In this document: piece after piece, positions 25,060 through 35,832 of the stretch
Position numbering within the stretch: the stretch's first letter is position 1
How the letters are laid out: each line of letters opens with the position of its first letter
NCBI GenBank assembly: GCA_030278955.1
Contig: JAOANR010000013.1
Location: 43,250,191 to 43,314,190, forward strand
DNA: 64,000 nt
Direction: 5' to 3'
From: Hygrophila difformis
Lineage: Eukaryota > Streptophyta > Magnoliopsida > Lamiales > Acanthaceae
The notes under the pieces: generated by a model
The model's database searches: none
What the model was told of the DNA's origin: nothing
The model's input: only the letters and a program-made list of their open reading frames with translations
Translations under genes and position numbers: made by a program

Positions 25060-25187
25060 GGAAAAAAAAATGCAGATTAGGGTTTGGAGAAATAGGGATT
25101 GGAGGAGAGGGATCACACAGAAGAGAGGACGGAGGGGTCGAGTTCGTCAGAAAAGAGTGAGAATTGAAGAAAGAAGAGGATCGGGTT

Positions 25188-25199
25188 AGGCTGATACCA
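25188..25199 (-). promoter_or_regulatory. Primer-binding site of Copia 1
   Basis: TGGTATCAGCCT directly after the 5' LTR on the minus strand. The first nine bases match the usual initiator Met tRNA site. Confidence 0.85.
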
Positions 25200-25366
25200 T
25201 GTGATAAACTAAACTTGGTTGTGAAAATGTGAATTCACCACACTGATGGTGATCACCGAAAACTGTATATATGGATGTACAATTACAATGGCATTTGTAA
25301 TCCTTAGATTACGGCAACAAATCAGGAAAGAATAAATTTACATTTATTTACATTTATTTCCTATTA
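25200..25366 (-). repeat. 5' LTR of Copia 1
   Basis: It is identical by eye to the 20715-20881 copy and is followed by the target duplication GTTTC. Confidence 0.95.
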
Positions 25367-26219
25367 GTTTCCTTTTAGTAAAGCTGAGAATTCTATCACT
25401 CCCTGCCTATACAACTACAAATGCAATTGGCCAGGATCAGAAACTTCCATTACATGGGAGTAATTAATTTGGGGCCCATATGCATAAAATACTTGGAACT
25501 TTTACCTAGTTGAGGAAGTTGTTCAAATCATGTAGGACCCTATCCAAATGGAAGCTGCGTCTAACTAGGTCAAAGAACTTAAAAGAGAGAGTATGTTTGG
25601 ATGTTAGCATATTGGGTAGCATATAGCGGATTAGAAGAGCATATTCTCTCACAATTCTCTCTCCGAATCTGCTATTTGCTAGCGGATGCGCCGACTCCCA
25701 AACATCCCCAAAATGCAAAGTTTCTAGCATGCCTTGGCCAGGTGATGAAGGTGCGCAGAGATGGGAACAAGCATGGATGGATGGCTATAAAAAAAGGTAA
25801 GATGCCTATCTAGATAACCTTCATGTCTCCATTTCTTTTTTTGATGGAAGAATTTTGAATCGGTCTGACTCCCAAATATATATATGTACTTGATTATTTA
25901 TGTGTCAGTAAGGTATGGGTTTCAAAATGGAATGAAAGAGCATACTTCAGCACAAGGAATAAAGTGAAGCTAGATCATGACTATCTTTGCATGGCTGTCC
26001 TTGTCCAAGAAATAATAAGTGCTGATTATGCATTTGTGATACACACTACTAATCCGTCTTCCGGGGATTCATCGCTTGCACCATAGGAAACATCACACCT
26101 CCTATAGCAATGTGTAAGCCTGCAATAATGCAAATTAAAATATAACAACATTCGTTCATGTTAAATTCAATTGATTGAGCTATAGAGAGATGAATCATGC
26201 ACATGGCCTGGCAATGTGC

Positions 26220-26379
26220 TAGGGCCATGTTCTCTTCGTCTGAAATAAGGTGTTCTGATATAAATTTTATCAGATCTGGTCTGGTCTGATCTGATTACAA
26301 CTATATATGCAGTGTGGTATGATCTGGTCTGGTCTGATTTTAATAAGAATAGGTAATAAGTCCTACAGAACAGGGCCTA
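26220..26379. mobile_element. Candidate short inverted-repeat element
   Basis: TAGGGCCATGTTCT at the left and the complement of the right end, TTAGGCCCTGTTCT, form an imperfect terminal repeat around 160 bp rich in TCTGGTCTGAT words. No matching target duplication was found. Confidence 0.4.
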
Positions 26380-26543
26380 AGTCCACCTCAGTGATTAACA
26401 GTTCAGTGATTTCCTCTGTTATCGTGTCAACAAGGGTAAAATCTGATTCACCTTCTTTGTTCAGGCCACCATATTGAACAAGCATACTTTAGGTGTTAGG
26501 CATCTGAAACCAATAGCTTCCCACATTAAAACCAACCCAAGAT

Positions 26544-27021
26544 CTCCCTCCGTCCCACGAAGTTTGACTCCTATTTTTTTTTGGGTGTCCCACGAAGTTT
26601 AACCCCTTTCTATTTTTAGATAAATTAAATTAATATAAGTTCGATTAGAATCTTAATTATTGTCAAATCCTATTAAAGTTCTACATTTACTATTCTGCAC
26701 AAATTCCGATATATTTTTATTTTTCTACACACAGTCCCTTAAATTTCTTTAATTCTTAATATTACAAAATTGGTACAAATAAAAATTGTATACAATATAT
26801 ATCATAAAACTGCACGATTAAACGATTCTAACAAGACCACACTTCAATATTTTTCTCTAATTACATCATTACGATAATATTAAGTCAAAGTTAAACAATA
26901 CACAATATTAAAATTCATTAGAATCTTAAACATAAATACCCACACTATTTTAACTATTAAATCACACCAACTAAATTACCGTGCCCAAAAGAAAATGGGT
27001 CAAACTTCGTGGGACGGAGAG
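26544..27021. mobile_element. Stowaway-like MITE
   Basis: The left end CTCCCTCCGTCCCACGAAGT and the complement of the right end CTCTCCGTCCCACGAAGT agree closely. TA follows on the right. It is about 478 bp and non-coding. Confidence 0.75.
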
Positions 27022-27172
27022 TACCAATTTAAAGAGTGTTTCATATCAAAAGCACCCAAAGCATCTTTACTATGTTTTTATTTGCCTCATAAACAAAATT
27101 TGTCTGGAATAAGTTCAATGAATGTGTCATGATATTCAAGGAGACCTATTTCACATTACATATTTTTAATAG

Positions 27173-27177
<5 letters not shown>

Positions 27178-27202
<25 letters not shown>
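27178..27202. repeat. (TA)n microsatellite
   Basis: About 12 TA units. Confidence 0.9.
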
Positions 27203-27203
<1 letters not shown>

Positions 27204-27289
27204 TTCAAATTAATTTTTACTATTGAGTAAAAAAAAGAATAAAAAAAGAACTATTTTTTCTTATAAAAATTGGAATCGACACTATTCTC

Positions 27290-27352
27290 TTTTTTTTTTG
27301 GTAAACGGTGACACTCATGTGTCGGCAAAGGTGTGTGGGAGCCCAAACCACA
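27290..27352 (-). mobile_element. Tiny retroposed fragment with 12-bp target duplication
   Basis: CGACACTATTCT occurs at 27278-27289 and at 27353-27364. Between them lie a T-run and about 50 bp of GC-rich DNA, which on the minus strand reads as a sequence ending ...CACCGTTTACC plus an A tail. This is a short LINE/SINE 3' end inserted next to the outer edge of the left inverted-repeat arm. Confidence 0.65.
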
Positions 27353-29268
27353 CGACACTATTCTTTATAATTATTAAATATTAATGGTTAAAATTAATTG
27401 TTAGTGTGATTTGATATATAGTGAAATAGACAAATATTGGCCGAAAAAATACAGCTTTCTTAAGGAAAATTAAGGAAATTCAAATTTTTGAATCATTTTC
27501 AGATACGTAGTAAAATTTTAAACTGGAATGAAGACTTATAAATTTGGGCCATTATGGGCCGATAGGGGAATTGATCTGTTATGGGCCGCTGGAATAAGGC
27601 CCATTAGGTTTTTTTCTTCGCATTACATACTACTCCATAACCTATGCAACTGCTGAATTTTCGACCGCCTCCTCTCCGTATTTGGCTATTTTCAAATTTC
27701 AACTCCACCCCTTCCATTTCCGTCGCTGTTTCTCGCACTTCTCTCGAATTTTCAACCCTCTCGCTCAGGCAAGTCAATCTTTCATTTTTTGATTCCCTTC
27801 GTACCAATTTCCTGCATCTAGCTAGGGATTTCAATGTAAAAATCGTAATTTTTTATTTTTGGTTTTCAATGTTTTCGATCTGGTAGTCGTGTTGTAAGTT
27901 GGATCTATTTCATCCTGGCGCTTCAGCTTGTCATCCCTCTTCAACTATTCATAGATTTAAGGGGTGTTTCTTGGGTTTGTTGATTTATTTGTGAACTCAT
28001 CTAGACGAGTAAATAGATTGATCTTGAAGCAACAACGATTAATTACTAGTATTTCTATAAAACAAGCTCGAATTTCTTATTTGTTACCTCTTCTCAATAA
28101 AGAGAAACAATTTGAAAGAGCAGAATTACTCGTCTTAGAAGTTGTGAATGGTTTGACATGTTATTATACTTTATCGTTTTTTCCCTCTTTAGTTCAATGT
28201 TGTAATCTCTTTTTATTGCTTGATTTCATTGGTTTAATACGTGTTTATCATCCATGTATGCGGCGTATTTATCAATATGTTTGATTTATTATTATTATTA
28301 TTATCATTATTATTATTATTATATTATTTAAAGATGATTAAACTGCAGCAACATTGTCTGATGTTTGAACTTCGAATTAGGGTGAGAGAACTTAATTATT
28401 ACATATAGCATCAAGAACTAACCTAGTTGTCTAAAAATTTAGAAGTGTATCAATAGGGTTGGGATTTTACTGCAGTGTTTCAGATATATCTCTACTTGGA
28501 AAGGAATATTGAGCATTACAATATCTTGCTCTTGTGGATAGAGATTTTAGTATGGGTTCACAGAATGATGTTCACAGTTTATCTTGAACCATTTTTATTT
28601 TTCTGGAAATTTTTCGTATTTTTTGTTTCATACTCTTTTTGTATTTTCTGTTTTATGTTTTGTTTTAATGGTTGTTTCCCCTTGTAGCCTCAAACTGTTA
28701 GATTCAATTTCAATTTTGGGCATGTTGAACCTTGTTCTGGTTGCAGAATCTAGATTATACTCTGTAGTTTTAATTTTATGGATAATGATAATTTTATAAT
28801 AAACAAATTTTTAGAATCAAGGTAGAAAATAATTGAATGACAACCTTGTTAAGTGCTTATCGTTTGAAAAACTAGTTGTGCTTTGTGCCCCTTGAATTGG
28901 AAAACTAGATCAGAAAATGAAAAGTCTATTAGCTTCACAAGAAGTTGCTCTTTGAAGATGGATTATGAGTTATGAAAGAAGGTTATGAATAGTACAAAAT
29001 GATAGATAGTGATTGATACAATTGAAAATTATTTCTGTTTGATGACTATTGAATATCACATGAAGGGTATGCAACAATATATACTTGGGGGAGTTTTTGA
29101 TGGGAAAATTTAGGGGTGTAGGATTTTTTTCTTGACTCGCAGGCTTGTTTAGTTTGCTGTAATGTTTTTGCAAGTTTAGGAAGAATTTTGATTTGTTTAC
29201 ATGTTTGGTTTGTGGAATTTCATAGCCAAGAAATTTGTAAAATCCTATTTTATGTTTATAATTTTATA

Positions 29269-29528
29269 CTACCTCCGTCTCAACATTTTTGTTACGGATG
29301 GTTTTTTTACACTATTCACTGTTTAATTTTGATTCAAATTTTTAGTATAGCTATATAAGAAAAAACATAGTCAAGTGAGATCTTGTTAGATTCGTCTAAT
29401 CTTGTAGTTTTAGACAATCAACTTTTTATAATTTTTCGTTGTACACAATTTAAGTTATTAACTGTTGAAAATGTATCTCGGCATACGTGTTGAAGGCTAA
29501 TGTAACAAAAATAATGAGACGGGGGAAG
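29269..29528. mobile_element. Stowaway-like MITE inside the left inverted-repeat arm
   Basis: The ends CTACCTCCGTCTCAACATTT and, complemented from the right, CTTCCCCCGTCTCATTATTT form inverted repeats of about 28 bp with mismatches, bordered by TA on both sides. It is 260 bp. The matching place in the right arm lacks it. Confidence 0.85.
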
Positions 29529-29669
29529 TAATTTTTAATTCAATGAATTTTGAAAGAGATTGATGATTGTAGTTTTGGGGAATAAAGCTATTGTTTTTTT
29601 TTATCATGTATTCTGTATTGCCCATGGTCCTAGCGTTTTTTACTGGTAAATGGAGAATATGAAATGCAG

Positions 29670-30112
29670 GTGAATGGATAAGCTGAAGCAAGAATTGCAT
29701 TCTGTGGTATCTGACATAAATGGCGCGGCTTCTAATACGTACATGAATTGCTACACCACGGCCATAAACTACATAGGAGTACTGGAAGTGGACACAGGGA
29801 AGCCTCCGTCGGATGATGCTAAGAAGTTGAACTGGGCAAAAGGCATTCAGAGAGGGATGAACAGATATAAGAAACGTATTGCCGTGGCGAATAAGGCCGG
29901 CTGGAGAGCTTCTAAATACCACAGTAGAGGAACTGAGGCTGCCTATATGGGTAAGTTAGCCATGGAATCTCATGATAAAGAACTCATGGAGTAGGCCTTC
30001 AAGAGAGCTCAGGCGCCCTTGAAGGTATAAAGAAGCACCGTGCGGTATCAGAGAAGAGATGGAAGAAGCAAAATTGCGTTTGAAGACTCGACCAGCACAC
30101 GGGCACGAGCCC
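29670..30112 (+). pseudogene. Small unrecognised gene, left-arm copy, with premature stop
   Basis: An exon starts after an AG (29667-29669). An ATG at 29674 opens a frame with YTTAINYIGVLEVDTGKP, AKGIQRGMNRYKKR and SRGTEAAYMGKLAMES. A TAG at 29992-29994 interrupts it, while the right-arm copy has a Leu codon there. Beyond the stop the reading resumes as RAQAPLEGIKKHRAVSEK, then loses frame. The protein would be hydrophilic, Lys-rich, mostly helical and about 150 residues, with no domain I know. Earlier exons may lie upstream (27.6-29.6 kb). Confidence 0.6.
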
Positions 30113-30164
30113 GAGTAGAGGCGATTGGTTCGTTGGCAGGTACTTTACCTGCCAACGAACCAAT

Positions 30165-30240
30165 CGCCTCTACTCGGGCTCGGGCTCGGCCCAAGCCCGT
30201 GCCAGGGCTCGGCCCGAGCCCGTGCCAGGGCTCGAGCTCT
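30165..30240. repeat. GC-rich short tandem repeat at the centre of the inverted duplication
   Basis: GGGCTCGGCCC(A/G)AGCCCGTGCCA units follow one another, each itself partly palindromic. The left arm has only a single short GAGCCCG/GGGCACG block at this place, so the repeat grew in the right arm. Confidence 0.8.
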
Positions 30241-30665
30241 GCTGGTCGAGTCTTCAAACGCAATTTTGCTTCTTCCATCTCTTTCTCTGATACCGCACGG
30301 TGCTTCTTTATACCTTCAAGGGCAACCTGAGCTTTCTTGAGGGCCAACTCCATGAGTTCTTTATCATGAGATTCCATGGCTAACTTACCCATATAGGCAG
30401 CCTCAGTTCCTCTACTGTGGTATTTAGAAGCTCTCCAGCCGGCCTTATTCGCCACGGCAATACATTTCTTATATCTGTTCATCCCACTCTGAATGCCTTT
30501 TGCCGAGTTCTACTTCTTAGCATCATCTGACGGAGGCTTCCCTGTGTCCACTTCCAGTACTCCTATGTAGTTTATGGTCGTGGTGTAGCAATTCATGTAC
30601 GTATTAGAAGCCGCGCCATTTATGTCAGATACCACAGAATGCAATTCTCTCTTCAGCTTATCCAT
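30215..30665 (-). pseudogene. Small unrecognised gene, right-arm copy, with premature stop
   Basis: It is nearly identical to the left-arm copy in reverse orientation. ATG at 30665 reads to a TAG at 30510-30512, where the left copy has TTG. Downstream the frame stays open through MNRYKKCIAVANK, ELMELALKKAQVALEG and KEMEEAKLRLKTRPAE into the GC-rich repeat. Each arm thus carries one different nonsense codon, and neither encodes the full protein. It is related to the 56785-57160 copy. Confidence 0.6.
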
Positions 30666-31597
30666 TCACATGCATTTCATATTCTCCATTTACCAATAAA
30701 AAACGCTAGGACCAAGGGCAATACAAAATACATGATAAAAAAACAATAGCTATATTCCTCAAAAGTACAATTACCAATCTCTTTCAAAATTCTTTGAATT
30801 AAAAATTATAAAATAAATATAAAAATTTATAAAATTATAAACATAAAATAAGATTTTACAAATTTCTTGACTATGAAATTCCACAAACCAAACATATAAA
30901 GAAGACAAATCCTGTCAAATCCAAATTTTTCCTAAACTTGCAATCAGGCCGAAAGATGAAGTGAAAAAGTACCTGAACGCAATGTCAATAGCAGACTATG
31001 CCAAAACTCGCTGCCCGTCGCCGGAGGCCTGGCGCGATTGGTTCGGCCTTGGAGGGGAGGGAGTTGTGTGCGCGGTGTGACCGCGTCACGGAGAGTGGGG
31101 CGAACGAAACTCAGCTGCATAGAAGAAGTTATACTAGTAAGTATTAAAGTATATTAATAGGCCATATTCCGCGGCCCATATTCCGCGCCAGATTAGGGTT
31201 ATAATGGGCCATAAAAAAGTATGTAATGCAATGTCGCGGAAAATCCTAATGGGTCATATTACGCGGCCCATAACAGATCAATTTCCATGTCAGTCCATAA
31301 TGGCCTAATTTATAAGCCTTCATTCCGATTCAAGTTTTTTTAAGATACATATATACTGTCAAATCACACTAATAATTATTTGGACATTCAGATACATTAT
31401 AATGACAACATATACATATTCATATCTGAAAATATTTTTTTTATTTTTGATGAGCCGAAGCATATCTGAAAATATTTGGATATCAGTATTCAAAAATTTG
31501 AATTTCTTCAATTTTTTGAATAATTATTAATATTACAATAAATTATCAAATCACACTAATAATTAATTTTAACCATTAATATTTAATTATAAAGAAT

Positions 31598-32300
31598 CAA
31601 GCATCAACTAATGCCTCCAAACAATGCCTCAAACATCAACTAGTAACCAAATAATCAAGCAAAAATGAATAACAAGCCCCCAAATATCCACCAATCATCA
31701 AAACTCCAACAATGCCTCAAATATCAACTAGTAACTAACATCAAGCTCAAATAATTATTTTAATCACAAACTAACCAAATAATCAAAAGAATCACACTTA
31801 AACTTTATTAAAATTATTTTTCTACATTTCTAAATTTAAATCCTAAAACATGCATACTTACCAAAGATTTCAACAAAAATATACAAGATACTACTAAACA
31901 AAAATATAACAAGATACTTCTAAACAAATAAATCTTAAAAATTTACTCTAAACTAAATTTTCACTATGCCAAAAAAAAAAAAAAACTAAATTTTAACGTT
32001 ACACGCATTTACACAAAGAATCAACACCACCGTGTGCGGCTGCTCACCTTACTGTCTCATCTTTCTAGTCACCAAATCACAACCAAAAGCCACAAAGTCA
32101 TTCACCAACCAACTATCAACACACTAAATTAAACAGTCAAAATCAAAATCCCCAAACAACTAATCTAGCAACAAACAAATATCAACACATATCGAACAAA
32201 TAGGACAAAAACAAGGAAACCAGGTATCCTGGACAAGTTCAAAATAAAATCTATCCTAAAATATTGAACAAATCAACCAACAAGAGCACTGAACAAACAA
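31598..32300. other. AT-rich DNA, no gene
   Basis: Rich in AAC/CAA words (CATCAACTAGTAAC twice). It may be part of the decayed Copia LTR or its flank. No coding region was found. Confidence 0.45.
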
Positions 32301-33098
32301 TGTCCAACAACAAATATCAAAGAAGGAAAAAAGAACAAAAAGGGAAAGAATAAGATACCAAGCCCACTGCCTCAGCGACGCCACCACCACCTCCAGCTGC
32401 TCGCTGTCTGCTCGTCCCCGTCGGCGCTCCTCTGCTGCGCAGCTCAACATCACCACTGCCCTGGCTCGTCTCTCCAACACACCTCTGTCTCCGGCGAGCC
32501 TTCTCCAGTCTAACACCACCGTCGTCCTCTCTCGCCGCCACATCGCAGCGGCTCCTGTCTCTCCGTCGCTCTACCGGAACATTTCCGCCGCTCTCTACCA
32601 CAGCCGGCCGCTCGCAGCAACATCGCCACCACCGCAGCCCATCTCTTTGCCACCATCCAGCGGCGGCTGCTCTCTTTCTGTTGTAAATTGGAAGCCCCCA
32701 CAGTAGCCCACAGTAGCAGACACATCATCGAACAACAGGAACGAGCAAATAGGAGTAAAGAGATCCCGAGGCGTGCATTCAATGCACTGGGCTAAAGAAC
32801 TTATCCGGCGAGAGTGCCGGTGTTCTCCAGGCTTCAACGGGTTATCTGCCGGAGATGGCAGAGACAGGAATCAATGGCAGAGAGTGGTAATGGAGAGACG
32901 AGAGATGAGAGAGTCTCAGTTGCATTTCCCGAATAACAGCGGAAGTCATCTTTTTATGGGCAAGAGTAAAGCCCAATTGCTTGACCTGTTCAAATCCACT
33001 TGCTCAAACCCGGGAATATCTCAACAAACCTCAAGTCTCCCTTGACTAGGTGGTATTTCTAGCTTTTACAATACACCAATTTTGAGAATTGTTCAACA
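32301..33098 (-). repeat. Probable 3' LTR of a decayed Copia element
   Basis: On the minus strand a purine tract GTGGGGGAT (33099-33107) is followed directly by TGTTGAACAATTCTC, a typical PPT-LTR junction. The LTR reads leftward and includes a GC-rich part (32.4-32.7 kb) whose 41-bp segment 32639-32679 recurs exactly at 34949-34989. The left limit is not defined. Confidence 0.5.
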
Positions 33099-33107
33099 AT
33101 CCCCCAC

Positions 33108-34900
33108 ATATTGTAAAAGCCTATCCACATATACCACTGAGTAGTCCAATGTCTCAAACTAGTGTGTGTTACCACTATGAACTAGTCATTGACTGAGAAG
33201 ACATGATCCACGGAACGATTGGTGAAGCTTTAAGCTTCTATGAACCAAAAATTCCTATTGTGAAACAGTGGTCCCAACAGTCACATTGGACTAAGTATGC
33301 CATTGTTCAACGCGGTTTTGCGCCCATAGGCCATGCGCGTGCCTGTAGTTCATGAGTGCTCTAGAGAATTAGCCAAATTCTCATAGGAGCGGCCCCACTC
33401 CACACTCATATAGGTAGTATCATCAAGTGTATTCTGCATACAATACACCACCCTATAAGGGTTATGAAACCATTAAGAGTATAACTCAACCCTCATTTAA
33501 ATATGCAGTAATGAGCACAACATATATAATAAATTTCCAATAATTTGTGCATATTTAGACTAAGCAACAGGTTCACCTCTATATTATTTTTGGTTTTGCA
33601 TTAGGATCATAAGGAGTGTCTACAGGAGTCACCTCATAGTGTCAAAACTTATTAATAAGTTTCTCAAGATAATGCTCTTGAGTCACTGTGATTCCAACAC
33701 TCGAACTTATGACTTTCATGCCTACCATCACACTAGCTTCTCATAATTTTTCCATATCAAATTTATAAGCTAGAGCTCACTAAGTGTTAGACACTATATT
33801 GAGTGAAGTTCCAAGATTAACATATCATCCACATACAAACTAAGGATAATGCATTCTCCATTGGCTTGCTTAGTACACAATATTATCCACATTTGTAGAA
33901 GAAAATTCAAGTGCAAGTAAAGTTTGGTTAAACTTCTCATTTCATTGTTTAGGGGCTCGTATTAACCCATACAATGAATTTGGTTACTTGTACACTTTAT
34001 TTTCTTTATTATGTTGAACTATATTTCTTCTTCCAAATTTTCATTCAAAAAAAACGTCGTTTAATATCCATTTGATGGACCACAATGTTATATACTGAAG
34101 CTAAAGCTATTCTTGTCACTTGCGTGAAGGTATCAAAATAATATTTTATTTTGTGTAACCTTTCGCCACCAATCTAGCTTTAGTTCTATATACAACCATC
34201 AAGATTTAACTTTCTTTTAAAATCAACTCAATGCCAATAGGTTTTTCTCATGTTGATAATTCAACCAAAACCCAAGTTTGATTTTATTAAAGAGAGTCAA
34301 TCACTATTTGAATGGCCTTAATTGGATGAAGATATCGCTTGAAAGTAATTCAGATAATCACTATTTGTGAATTTTGTGTAAAAGTCACCACCGAAAGATA
34401 AACTTTCTATTGTCTTTTACTTCACCTCAGTGAATCATCTGAAATACCCAATTGTTCCACTGAAGGTGTATTAAACTCACAATATTGTGGATCTCTAATT
34501 TATGTATACATAATATTTCCGACAGAGGAATATATTCTCAACTAATTAGACATTTTTGTTTCAATTATTGAATTGTACTCAAGTACATCACTTTTCAATA
34601 ATAAGAAACAAATATGTTCCATTTTAGAAGCATAGCCTACAAATCAATAGTTTTGATCTCACTGGTCCTACTCTATACTTTTAGGACCAAGAAGCATTAA
34701 CCTTATCTAGGCACCCCCACATTTTTAAATATTGAAGGCTGATAGGGACTCATCTCCATCTTTTGGTAGGATTTTTCCTATCCTTTTGAAGATGATTTGA
34801 GTTAAAGTTGTTTCACTCCACAATTGATGCACTCACTTGCATCAAGATTATTGTTTCGCTTGATTTTATTGTTCTCCACATCTATTTTATACACTTAAAA
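33108..34900 (-). pseudogene. Decayed Copia pol fragment (RT)
   Basis: On the minus strand near 33,830 the bases read SLYVDDML, the RT active-site motif. About 170 bases upstream SLYGLI.APKQ can be read, the usual Copia motif before the active site. Many stops and frame changes separate them, and gag, protease and integrase are not recognisable. It is an old, inactive element. Confidence 0.65.
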
Positions 34901-34948
34901 TTTAAGTATAAATTTTGTGTATCTCATGTGATCATGACAATTTTCTTG

Positions 34949-34989
34949 CCATCTCTTTGCCACCATCCAGCGGCGGCTGCTCTCTTTCT
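34949..34989. repeat. 41-bp exact repeat of 32639-32679
   Basis: The segment with CCACCATCCAGCGGCGGCTG is shared exactly. It probably belongs to the other LTR of the decayed Copia. Confidence 0.8.
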
Positions 34990-35305
34990 CTCCCGTTCAT
35001 GTTCTCAGCGGCGCTCTCATTGTCCCACTCTTCTCTCTTTTCTCAGCAACGGCTGTGCGCTCTCCTTTTCTGTGTAGCGGCGCCTCTTTTTTTCTCATTT
35101 TTTTCGTGCCCTATCAAAGAGCCGAGTCTTAATAGTAGGTATCTGGATTGAGATAGGATATGGGCTATGTGGATTGGGCTATGTAAAATGGGTAATGTTT
35201 TGTGGTTTTGGATTGGGCTTAAATAGGTATTTGAATGGGCTTGAATGAATTTAATAAGCGAGTTTATTACACAAAAATGTTATTAGATTCCAATTAATCA
35301 AAACT

Positions 35306-35696
35306 TGTTATAGAAATAACTATCTTTATTTATGTATGTGTACAATAAAATGGTATATGGCTTATTAGCTTGTGTTTATAGTGGAAGTATTGTAATGGAA
35401 ATTGGGATTAAATGGTGAAAGAAAGTAAGTTTAAAGGTGGGATAATAAAATGGATAAAGTGTAATAATTATGGCTATGAAATGAAACAAGTATTAAGCTT
35501 GCATAAAATTTTTCTAACTTAACTTCTCAATACATTACATAGGCTATTTATAAACTTTTTTATCCTCTCACTATTTACTAACCTCATAATCAAGGCATAT
35601 ACATTTCAAGACTTTCACATGTCTAACCTTATGATCAAGGCATGAACATGGATGTTGAACACTATACATTCACATGTTTTGTTTACATGCATAATA
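35306..35696 (-). repeat. 3' LTR of Copia 2
   Basis: 391 bp from TGTTATAGAAATAAC to TGCATAATA, with TG...TA termini. Confidence 0.95.
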
Positions 35697-35832
35697 CTCC
35701 CCCTTGAATGTCGTCAATACGAAGAATATGCCTCGTTAAAACCTTACTTGGAAAAAACCCAGTGGGAAAAAATCCAAGTGAAGGAAAAAGAGTACAATAT
35801 TCTTGTATCAGATGCTCCCCCTGATTTGGACA

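Larger units (their letters stand above)
20715..25366 (-). mobile_element. Full-length Ty1/Copia retrotransposon 1, very young
   Basis: It has two 167-bp LTRs that look identical over their length, GTTTC target duplications at 20710-20714 and 25367-25371, and a complete single-frame polyprotein. The primer-binding site TGGTATCAGCC (minus strand) adjoins the 5' LTR at 25199, complementary to initiator Met tRNA. A purine-rich tract (GACGGAGGG) adjoins the 3' LTR. The element is 4,652 bp and is inserted in an intron of the GWD1 pseudogene. Confidence 0.96.
20522..26074 (+). pseudogene. Partial GWD1 copy (C-terminal exons), frameshifted and interrupted by a Copia element
   Basis: Three exon-like blocks read rightwards. 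The first, 20522-20632, has AG and GT borders and encodes GDFNSLGDIRNTVLEL, matching GWD1 after the phosphohistidine domain. The second, about 25711-25796, contains MPWPGDEGAQRWEQAWM; it carries one extra base before the ATG and a 4-bp GATG duplication, both breaking the frame. The third, 25913-26074, encodes KWNERAYFSTR and HDYLCMAVLVQEII up to NPSSGD. These regions follow those present in the 124-9010 gene, so the copy represents the 3' half, in the opposite orientation. A Copia element sits in the intron between blocks one and two. Later exons are missing and other DNA follows. It is a non-functional partial duplicate. Confidence 0.88.
27360..30142 (+). repeat. Left arm of a long inverted duplication
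   Basis: Its complement recurs at 30146-31597. Matching blocks run from the outer edge (ATTCTTTATAATT at 27360, complement at 31585-31597), through a block with TGATCTGTTATGGGCCGC (27570 and about 31290), an AT-rich block with TTTGGTTTGTGGAATTTCAT (29205 and about 30890), to the gene copies and the centre. The left arm is longer because the right arm lacks about 1.5 kb (left 27650-29160) and because a MITE lies in the left arm. Confidence 0.9.
30146..31597 (-). repeat. Right arm of the long inverted duplication
   Basis: It starts three bases after the left arm: the centre reads TTGGCAGGTA, then CTT, then TACCTGCCAA. It has about 1.45 kb of matching sequence, one internal deletion relative to the left arm, an expanded GC-rich repeat near 30177-30240, and unmatched DNA at about 30950-31200. 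Confidence 0.9.

Noticed and set aside
32256..32837. Overlapping Arg-rich minus-strand frames at 32.3-32.8 kb
   Set aside because: Several overlapping phases are open owing to GC content; the region is part of a probable LTR.
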